Below are positions 8,750 to 15,000 of a DNA stretch of 15,000 bases, one piece after another. Position 1 is the first letter of the stretch. Every line of letters starts with the position of its first letter. The notes beneath the pieces were generated by a model. The model worked only from the letters and a program-made list of their open reading frames with translations, ran no database searches and was not told where the DNA came from. This DNA is from Porodaedalea pini (lineage: Eukaryota; Basidiomycota; Agaricomycetes; Hymenochaetales; Hymenochaetaceae): assembly GCA_002794775.1 (NCBI GenBank), contig NBAY01000055.1, positions 272,501 to 287,500 on the forward strand, in the 5' to 3' direction. Made by a program: the position numbers and the translations under genes.

Positions 8750-9220
8750 TCTGTATCTACACGGACGGTTCGCGCATGGGCTCCTCCCCCAACGACTACC
8801 GCGCCGGCGCCTCCATCGTCGCATACCAGCACGATTTGGAGATCCGACGCAAGGCCTTCCCACTAGGCAAACACCAGACCGCCTACGACTGCGAGGTCCT
8901 GGCTCTCACGATCCTGCCGGGCTGGATTTTATCCCGCCTGCCGCATGCGTGTTCCACGACCGACGCCATCCACGTCTTCTCGGACTCCCTTGCCGGACTC
9001 CGCCTGCTCCAGAGCCATAACGCACAACCCGGCGCGGAAAAGCTTCATTTCTTCGGTACTAAGTTGCGCGCCCTCCTACGCGACCATCCCGGTGTTCACT
9101 ACCACCTCCACTGGTGCCCCGGCCATGCCGGGGTCACCGGCAATGAGATGGCGGACATCGTCGCAAAGGAAGCTGCCAATACGCCCGACCCGCTCTACCG
9201 CCCGCCCTCCGCGACATATG
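8750..9220 (+). other. RNase H domain of LINE ORF2 (intact in frame)
   Basis: This is the one catalytic domain still in a single frame. It shows YTDGS (Asp at 8764), YDCEVLAL (Glu at 8893), VFSDSLAG (Asp at 8983) and CPGHAGVTGNEMADIVAKEA (His at 9124, Asp at 9154), the complete set of active-site residues of RNase HI. The enzyme removes RNA from the RNA-DNA hybrid. Among fungal LINEs the domain at this place supports assignment to the Tad1 or a related group. Confidence 0.92.
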
Positions 9221-9349
9221 TGAAGGAGCAAGCGACCAAATCCGCTCTGGCCCACTGGCAACGTCCTTGTCAGCCGCCATCACACAGCACCCGCCGACCC
9301 TGGCCTCGCCGCCTGCGTTGAGCCCCCGTCTACCCAGCTGCGCGGCATT

Positions 9350-9640
9350 TTACGCCAGCCCACCCCACGATGGATGACGTCCAGAGCGGCCCAATTGCTG
9401 CTTAACGCCGGACCGTTTGGAGGATACTTCCAGCGGTTCCCCTTGGCGTACGAATGGAACGACACCTACCCATTCACTGCGGAGGCACGACGAACGCATG
9501 GTCCAGACACAGGGCCATATTCTGGTCGGATGCGACTGCGCATACCGACCAGCGTATCGTGCATGGGGAGACGAACCCCCCCCCCTCCTGGCAACCGACT
9601 GGGCGCGCGACCACGCCGCCCCCGCCCTCTTCCGTTTCCT
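9350..9640 (+). other. C-terminal Cys/His tail of LINE ORF2 (frameshifted)
   Basis: After RNase H, LRGILRQPTPRWMTSR and AGPFGGYFQRF resemble the linker before the last zinc-binding motif of Tad1-type ORF2 proteins. HDERMVQTQGHILVGC follows in another frame and looks like the His-Cys half of that motif. The break falls near 9480, and the first Cys pair cannot be placed with confidence. Confidence 0.55.
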
Positions 9641-10046
9641 CGCGTTCGCGCGGCCCTTCCACAGGGAGGATGCATGGGAACAGGAACGACTCCCGGATCT
9701 GCCTGCCCCCAAGCGGCATTTCCGCACCGTCACTCGCAGAAGCCGAATGCAAACCGTGCCCACGCCCGGGCATTGGCACGCATGGCAGCGACGGCCACCC
9801 CACGGAAGGCGTGCTGCTGGATCCAGCACTGCTAACCGCATACCTGACCACGGAACTCGGGCGCTCAACCGCCCACGGCCTTTGATACTTAGTATACCCT
9901 ATTTACAAATATCGTTTGTTTCACACCGTCTCCCTCTCTGTCGTATGAGTAGCCCCATCTGAACCCCACTTTCCGCTACGGCTCCCCACACTATTTACCG
10001 CCCTTGGGTGGCGCGCATTTGTAGTTAAATAACGGCTGACGCGCGT

Positions 10047-10082
10047 AATAAATGCATTCAAAAAAAAAAAAAAAAAAAAAAA
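10047..10082 (+). terminator. LINE polyadenylation signal and poly(A) tail
   Basis: AATAAA at 10047-10052 is followed seven bases later by 23 consecutive A (10060-10082). The tail directly abuts the right target-site duplication, as expected for insertion by target-primed reverse transcription. Confidence 0.88.
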
Positions 10083-10095
10083 GAAAGGGGACCGC
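10083..10095. repeat. Target-site duplication, right copy
   Basis: Identical 13-bp copy of 3959-3971 next to the poly(A). It is also the start of the rRNA spacer sequence that continues to the 18S gene. Confidence 0.9.
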
Positions 10096-11334
10096 GAGGG
10101 AACCAAGTAAGCTCTTCCTCTAGGGAAAGTGTAATCAATGCTAGTAGGAAGTGCCCTTGACTTCCGATTTGTATTGTCGTCATTGTGTTACAGGGAAAGC
10201 TAGTAGTAAAACACCTAAGCTTGAAGGCCTTTGTTTGTCGGTAACGTCTTAGGACAAGTGAGACATCTGGCTGAATAGTAAGGGTGCGATGCAGAAAGTG
10301 CAACCGGGGCGAAAACTCGAGTGTTCAGTAATGTACATTCGGGGAGTAGTAGCATTAAAACATCGGGGCAGTAGTGTTAACCTGGGGAAAGCTCCGTCAT
10401 TGACTATTAATGTGTACTGGAACAGAACGTATTGATTGTACAAGTACTGCCTGAATATCTGTGGTGTGCTGAATGCTGGCCTTCGTGTACGCTAGTAGCC
10501 CATGGATGAATCAAGACGTTTAACGTCGTGTGTAGCTGAAGGGTTGCCTTGTAAATCTTGGACGGAAGTAAAAATGTGCCATAGTGACTACTCTTGTGCT
10601 GTTACATATTGGATGCACTCGCTTCCTGAAGGGGGATACTTGGTAGTCTTTCTTCAATGTCTCTTGTAAACTGTGAAACCATAAAGTCGATTTACTTTGG
10701 CTTGACTCTGTAGTGTCGAACGCCCACCGTTTGGTGCGCTAGTAACCTGCAGATAAAACAATTTGTTTGGGTACCGAGGGGCTTACTATCCTTACGGGGA
10801 GGTGCCCTTCGGCGTTGAATTATATATATCAGCTGGTAAATCCTTGACCGAGCGATAGATAAATCTAGGTTGTTACACTTGTGTGGCTTCCGAGAGCGTA
10901 CTCGTTAGTGAAGGGAGATACCTGGCAGATTGTTAACGGTTGGGTTGATATGCCAATTCGTCGGGCTCTGTCCTTGTGTGACTTTGAGTCCGCGATGAAG
11001 CGAAGGGTGTGGATTACTTGCCGATGGTTAAACCTGTTGTGCATATAACCACTCGAAGATCCGCCGCGACTGTGCAGTGACTTTTAGTTCGTTGCCGGTT
11101 CGCTGGTAGTCTTCACTTTGGGTTGTGATCTTTGTCTTTCGGGACAGGGAGAGCGTACTCGAAACTTGTGAGATCGGGGGATAAGGTTGTAGACGTCTAG
11201 TAGTTGTTGCTTTGCCAGTGTCTTCGGGCGAGTGCGGGCTCGACGAACGGGTCTTATAACAAAAGTCTTGGAAGTTAAGTCTTCTGGGTTTGACGAACGC
11301 CAGCCTGAACCGAACGCGTTAACTCGCTAGTAGG

Positions 11335-11384
11335 GTCGGGCGTGTGGAGGGAGTTAGTATCTTCGGAGAAGGCTGCCGCCCGAC
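11335..11384 (+). other. ETS hairpin just before 18S
   Basis: GTCGGGCG (11335-11342) pairs perfectly with CGCCCGAC (11377-11384), enclosing about 34 nt with an internal CTTCGG-type loop. It ends 7 nt before the 18S start and is bracketed by two copies of CTAGTAG. A helix here would fit a pre-rRNA processing structure; that role is inferred. Confidence 0.6.
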
Positions 11385-11391
11385 TAGTAGT

Positions 11392-12327
11392 TACCTGGTT
11401 GATCCTGCCAGTAGTCATATGCTTGTCTCAAAGATTAAGCCATGCATGTCTAAGTATAAACAAATTTGTACTGTGAAACTGCGAATGGCTCATTAAATCA
11501 GTTATAGTTTATTTGATGGTACATTGCTACATGGATAACTGTGGTAATTCTAGAGCTAATACATGCAATCAAGCCCCGACTTCTGGGAGGGGTGTATTTA
11601 TTAGATAAAAAACCAACGCGGTTCGCCGCTCGCTTGGTGATTCATAATAACTTCTCGAATCGCATGGCCTTGCGCCGGCGATGCTTCATTCAAATATCTG
11701 CCCTATCAACTTTCGATGGTAGGATAGTGGCCTACCATGGTTTCAACGGGTAACGGGGAATAAGGGTTCGATTCCGGAGAGGGAGCCTGAGAAACGGCTA
11801 CCACATCCAAGGAAGGCAGCAGGCGCGCAAATTACCCAATCCCGACACGGGGAGGTAGTGACAATAAATAACAATATAGGGCTCTTTTGGGTCTTATAAT
11901 TGGAATGAGTACAATTTAAATCCCTTAACGAGGAACAATTGGAGGGCAAGTCTGGTGCCAGCAGCCGCGGTAATTCCAGCTCCAATAGCGTATATTAAAG
12001 TTGTTGCAGTTAAAAAGCTCGTAGTTGAACTTCAGGCCTGGCCGGGCGGTCTGCCTAACGGTATGTACTGTCTGGCCGGGTCTTACCTCTTGGTGAGCCG
12101 GCATGCCCTTCACTGGGTGTGTCGGGGAACCAGGACTTTTACCTTGAGAAAATTAGAGTGTTCAAAGCAGGCCTATGCCCGAATACATTAGCATGGAATA
12201 ATAAAATAGGACGTGCGGTTCTATTTTGTTGGTTTCTAGGATCGCCGTAATGATTAATAGGGATAGTTGGGGGCATTAGTATTCAGTTGCTAGAGGTGAA
12301 ATTCTTGGATTTACTGAAGACTAACTT

Positions 12328-12372
<45 letters not shown>

Positions 12373-12401
12373 GGTTAGGGGATCGAAAACGATCAGATAC
12401 C
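11392..12401 (+). rRNA. 18S ribosomal RNA, 5' part, interrupted by a LINE
   Basis: It starts with TACCTGGTTGATCCTGCCAG, the conserved eukaryotic 18S 5' end. It contains the universal GTGCCAGCAGCCGCGGTAA block (11955-11973) and a V4 region of basidiomycete, probably agaricomycete, type (about 12030-12130). The gene follows the known pattern for 1,010 nt up to GATCAGATACC (12391-12401). There it should continue with GTYGTAGTC but changes to unrelated sequence. About 0.8 kb of the gene is missing from the window and presumably lies beyond the inserted element. This copy cannot give a normal 18S unless the insert were removed from RNA, for which no intron signals are seen. Confidence 0.97.
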
Positions 12402-12485
12402 AACAATGAAACCTTGAGGGAATTGCCTCCCGAACCGGCTGAAAGGCCCGAGGCGACTCCCGGTACGGAAAGGTCACTCGGGCAA
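12402..12485 (+). promoter_or_regulatory. GC-rich structured 5' segment of the 18S-inserted LINE
   Basis: Two crossing helices can form: 12430-12438 with 12460-12468 (8 pairs, one A-A mismatch) and 12446-12452 with 12477-12483 (7 perfect pairs, GCCCGAG/CTCGGGC). This is an H-type pseudoknot with 7-8 nt loops. A small hairpin (12416-12419 with 12426-12429) precedes it. The segment contrasts with the AT-rich remainder. R2 elements in 28S rDNA have structured 5' RNA, including a self-cleaving ribozyme and a pseudoknot, so a processing or translation role is possible. An HDV-type fold is not fully matched, because no clear P3 helix fits. Confidence 0.45.
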
Positions 12486-15000
12486 AAGAGAGGTAAAAAG
12501 AAAAGCTCTCTTATACACAAACAGCAAGGGCTAACCATAGCCACACTTAATCTAAGAGGGAGACAAGATGCAGCTAAAACCTCAAAATTCAGAAAACTAG
12601 CAACAATGATGAATATTAATCACATTGATCTAGTCGTAGTCCAAGAATCCAGACTAAATGAAATTCTAACAAAAGACACTGAAGCAGCCAACCCAGGTTT
12701 CAAACTGATAACTAATGGCAACAGCTCTTCAGCAGAAGGCCTGACCTTAATGGTCAAAACTAAAATAGGACAACCAGTGGAAATACAGCATAAGATACTA
12801 ATACAAAATCGAGCATCATTTTTTACAATAAAAATGAGTGAGCAAACAATACACCTAATTGGAGTACATGTACCAAACCAAATTGAAGAAAAACTCTCTT
12901 TCTTAACACAATTAGACAGAGCAGTAAGAAACATAGAAAACCTTCCTAAAACAATTGTACTAGGGGACTTCAACTTTGTAGAAAACAGCATTGACCGGAT
13001 GCCTGCTCATTCAGATAATGACAGAGTACTCGACGCATTCAGAAACCTCAGAATTACGCTAAGCCTTGAAGATGGTTGGCGTAAAACACACTCAGATGAG
13101 ACAAACTACACATTCCATCAGTCGGCAACAGGAAGTAAAGCTCGACTAGATAGAATATATATAAACAAAAGATTGATGAAGCAGACACACAGCTGGGAAA
13201 TTACATCATCCGCAGAACTAAGTGACCATGATATGGCTAAAATGGTAATAACAAAATCTAATCTCCCAGAACAAGGGCAAGACATAAAAAGATTACGATT
13301 AGATACACTACAAAATCCAGCATTTATGAAAAAAGCAAAGAAACTTTTAAAAAATGCTCAAACAGACATAGAGAACTATGCAAGTGAAACAACAAGACAG
13401 AGAGATGAATTATCACAGCACAATCAGCAAAAAGAGAATAATCCACAAACAATTTGGATAAATTGCAAGAAGGAAATACTTAACACAGCAGCAATTTGCA
13501 CCAAGGAAGCATACAAAAATAAAACATTAAAGCTTCGAACTCTAGAAACAGAGTACAGAAACAAAATAAAAGCATTTAACGAAGGAAAAAATGCTAATGA
13601 ACTCAATGAAAGGCAAAAAGATGAGTTCAGGAATCTAAAAAGCAAAATAGATAAACTAAATGCACTACGCATTGAAACTGCACAAACACGTGCAAAAGCT
13701 AAATATAATCTCATGGGAGAAAAATGTACCAAATATTGGTTTGCGCTCAACAAACCATCTAAAATCAATACAGTCATCACAGAATTAAAAGACAAAGATA
13801 ACAAGCCATTGATTAAAACAGCAGATATGATCAAGAGAGCAACGGAATACCACTCGGAGCTCCAACAAAAACAACCAACAAATGCAATAAGAGAACAAAA
13901 AATTGCAGAAATACTAGAAAACATCACAGTGGAACTAGATGAAGATCAGAAGAGACCCTTCACAACAACAATATCGCATGATGAAGTGCTAGAGGCACTC
14001 AAAGCAACTAAAAATGGGTCCTCTCCAGGACAGGATGGTATTCCCTATGAATTATATAAAAGCTTCACACTCAAGGAAGATGATGAAGATGACGGAGCTC
14101 CAGACATAATAAAAATCCTGAAATCAGTCTTTAATGACATCCAGGAACATGGAGTACAATCAAAGGAACTGACAGAAGGCATCATGTTCCTACTATACAA
14201 AAAGAAAGACAAAGACCGAATTGAAAACTATCGCCCATTAACCTTGCTAAATACAGATTACAAGGTGCTTACCAAAATACTAGCTAACAAGCTAGGAAAA
14301 ATAGCTCCCGATATCATTCACAAAAATCAATCAGGTTTTATTCCAGGAAGGAGTATGTATGACAGCACAAGACTTACACAATTGTTAGTCCACTACTGTG
14401 AACAAAACGGAGTCAATGGATGTATTGTATCCCTTGATCAAGAAAAAGCATATGACAAAATAGCACACGATTATCTATGGAAAGTTTTAGAAAAGTTTGG
14501 CTTCCCAAGACAATTTATCAACCTAATTAAAACCTTATATGAAAAGGCAGAAACCGCAACACTAATCAATGGCATGAAAGATAAGGCATTTAAAGTAGAA
14601 AGAGGAGTACGACAAGGAGACCCAATGTCCTGTATTCTCTATAACCTAGCAATCGAGCCCCTTGCAGGCGCTCTAAGAAACTCTCAACTAAAAGGAATCA
14701 AACTAGACAACATGCTAGAAAGAATCCTTACACAACTATTTGCAGATGATACAACAGTCATAATGACAGAACATGACAAATTCAAGACACTGCAAGATAT
14801 CTTGGATCTTTTTTGCATAGCATCAACTGCAAAATTTAATTTAGGTAAAACAGAAGTACTTCCAGTAGGATATAAGAACTTCAGGATAGAACTCATTAGA
14901 CAAGGGTACATGGGAAACAACCCTCAGAATAAAATCGAAGGAGCAACTATAATCAAAGAAGGTCAACCAATGCGCATTCTAGGTTGTTGGATAGGAAATG
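12402..15000 (+). mobile_element. L1/Tx1-like non-LTR retrotransposon in 18S rDNA (runs off window)
   Basis: From the 18S break onward the sequence encodes an AP endonuclease and a reverse transcriptase in one uninterrupted frame, in the same direction as 18S. Motifs such as DQEKAYDK, RGVRQGDPMS and FADDTT fit the L1/Tx1 superfamily. Apart from the first 85 bases, the element is AT-rich and clearly unlike the GC-rich LINE upstream. No ORF1 with zinc knuckles precedes the endonuclease, so the copy is either 5'-truncated or has a single gene. The 3' end, tail and target-site duplication are outside the window. Confidence 0.88.
12402..15000 (+). CDS. LINE ORF2-type protein: AP endonuclease + reverse transcriptase (partial)
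   Basis: The frame is open for 866 codons from the 18S junction to the window edge, and upstream into 18S to 12318. Counting the codon at 12402 as 1, endonuclease motifs are ATLNLRG (N50), VVQES (E82), LGDFN (D189, N191), LDRIY (D250) and SDHD (D275, H276). A Lys/Glu-rich, probably helical linker spans about 290-520. Reverse transcriptase motifs are TKNGSSPGQDG (537 on), NYRPLTLLNTDYKVLTK (609 on), GFIPGRS (645 on), motif A LDQEKAYD (D679, D685), motif B RGVRQGDPMS (734 on) and motif C FADDTT (D782, D783). All catalytic residues are present. No in-frame ATG precedes the first endonuclease motif; the first (12606) would remove the domain's first strand, so the true start is unknown. The C-terminus is outside the window. 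Confidence 0.9.

Larger units (their letters stand above)
5860..9962 (+). pseudogene. LINE ORF2 (endonuclease-reverse transcriptase-RNase H), frameshifted
   Basis: ORF2 encodes the enzyme for target-primed reverse transcription. It starts at 5860 (MINFVQFNAQKGKDALF), matching the first strand of an AP-type endonuclease. Domains follow in the usual order: endonuclease (about 5860-6590), reverse transcriptase with thumb (about 7158-8560), RNase H (about 8750-9220) and a Cys/His tail (about 9350-9640). The text switches between all three frames roughly a dozen times. The breaks look like single-base insertions or deletions rather than substitutions to stop codons. The given end is the first stop (9962) in the frame that carries the tail; the true end of the protein may be nearer 9700. 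As written it cannot make one polyprotein. Confidence 0.85.
3972..10082 (+). mobile_element. Tad1-type non-LTR retrotransposon (LINE), decayed
   Basis: A 6,111-bp element between perfect 13-bp target-site duplications, with a 23-A tail (10060-10082) and an AATAAA at 10047-10052. It has a short 5' leader (3972-4031), an ORF1 with CCHC zinc knuckles and an ORF2 ordered endonuclease, reverse transcriptase, RNase H, Cys/His tail. This order and the RNase H domain fit the fungal Tad1 group of LINEs. It is GC-rich, unlike the second LINE. It appears full-length because ORF1 starts near the 5' boundary. Many frame changes break both genes, so this copy should not be autonomous as written. It lies in the rRNA sense direction at the presumed start of the 5' ETS and could be co-transcribed from the rRNA promoter. 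Confidence 0.92.
10083..11391 (+). other. 5' external transcribed spacer (ETS) of the rRNA operon
   Basis: About 1.3 kb of non-coding sequence runs from the LINE target site to the 18S 5' end; short open frames look random. The heptamer CTAGTAG occurs six times exactly (10141, 10200, 10492, 11197, 11327, 11384), with near copies at 10346 and 10739. It is inferred to be the transcribed leader because it continues the promoter-like block once the LINE is removed. The left end of the ETS is therefore split by the element. Confidence 0.7.

Noticed and set aside
12402..12540. Group I intron or homing endonuclease gene in 18S
   Set aside because: The region is a known neighbourhood for group I introns, but the insert encodes LINE endonuclease and reverse transcriptase motifs, and no intron core was recognised.
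13424..13927. Antisense open frame of 167 codons in the second LINE
   Set aside because: It is a shadow of the sense ORF, whose motifs and uninterrupted length are convincing; the hydrophobic look comes from antisense Lys/Glu codons.

Overview
The window is one ribosomal DNA repeat of a fungus, seen from inside the intergenic spacer (IGS) to about the middle of the 18S gene, and broken by two non-LTR retrotransposons (LINEs) of different families. The 18S part (11392-12401) reads like a basidiomycete, probably an agaricomycete, from its V4 region and the flanking conserved blocks. That placement comes from recall of the sequence, not from a search. No ordinary host protein gene is visible.

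Layout on the + strand, the direction of rRNA transcription: (1) 1-54, end of a promoter-proximal repeat; (2) 55-350, a block about 94% identical to 3661-3956 with no net length difference, both copies ending in a CTACTRTAAGAGGGAG motif, interpreted here as a spacer promoter (first copy) and the gene promoter (second copy) of RNA polymerase I; (3) 351-880, spacer with perfect hairpins, a G-rich strand and pyrimidine-rich repeats; (4) 880-3170, a very large inverted pair of satellite arrays built on a core like CAGTCCGACTTTCTTAC, about 34 copies in one orientation and then about 38 in the other; (5) 3173-3640, three longer tandem repeats carrying the same core; (6) the second promoter-like block; (7) 3972-10082, a GC-rich Tad1-type LINE of about 6.1 kb with a perfect 13-bp target-site duplication and a poly(A) tail, sitting where the 5' external transcribed spacer (ETS) should begin; (8) 10083-11391, the rest of the ETS; (9) 18S rRNA, interrupted after the conserved GATCAGATACC; (10) 12402 to the window end, an AT-rich L1/Tx1-like LINE in the sense direction, uninterrupted to the edge.

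The Tad1-type element has two overlapping genes: an ORF1 with CCHC zinc knuckles, and an ORF2 with AP endonuclease, reverse transcriptase, RNase H and a Cys/His tail. Both are broken by many frame changes, although most catalytic motifs survive. The second element has intact endonuclease and reverse transcriptase motifs in one frame for 866 codons, so it may be a live or recently live copy that runs off the edge. It has no AUG before its endonuclease domain and begins with a compact GC-rich segment that can form a pseudoknot.

Together the two insertions make this rDNA unit unable to give a normal 18S rRNA. The most unusual features are the giant inverted satellite between two promoter-like blocks, the sharing of its core motif with the promoter-proximal repeats, and the apparently intact LINE in a universally conserved 18S site.
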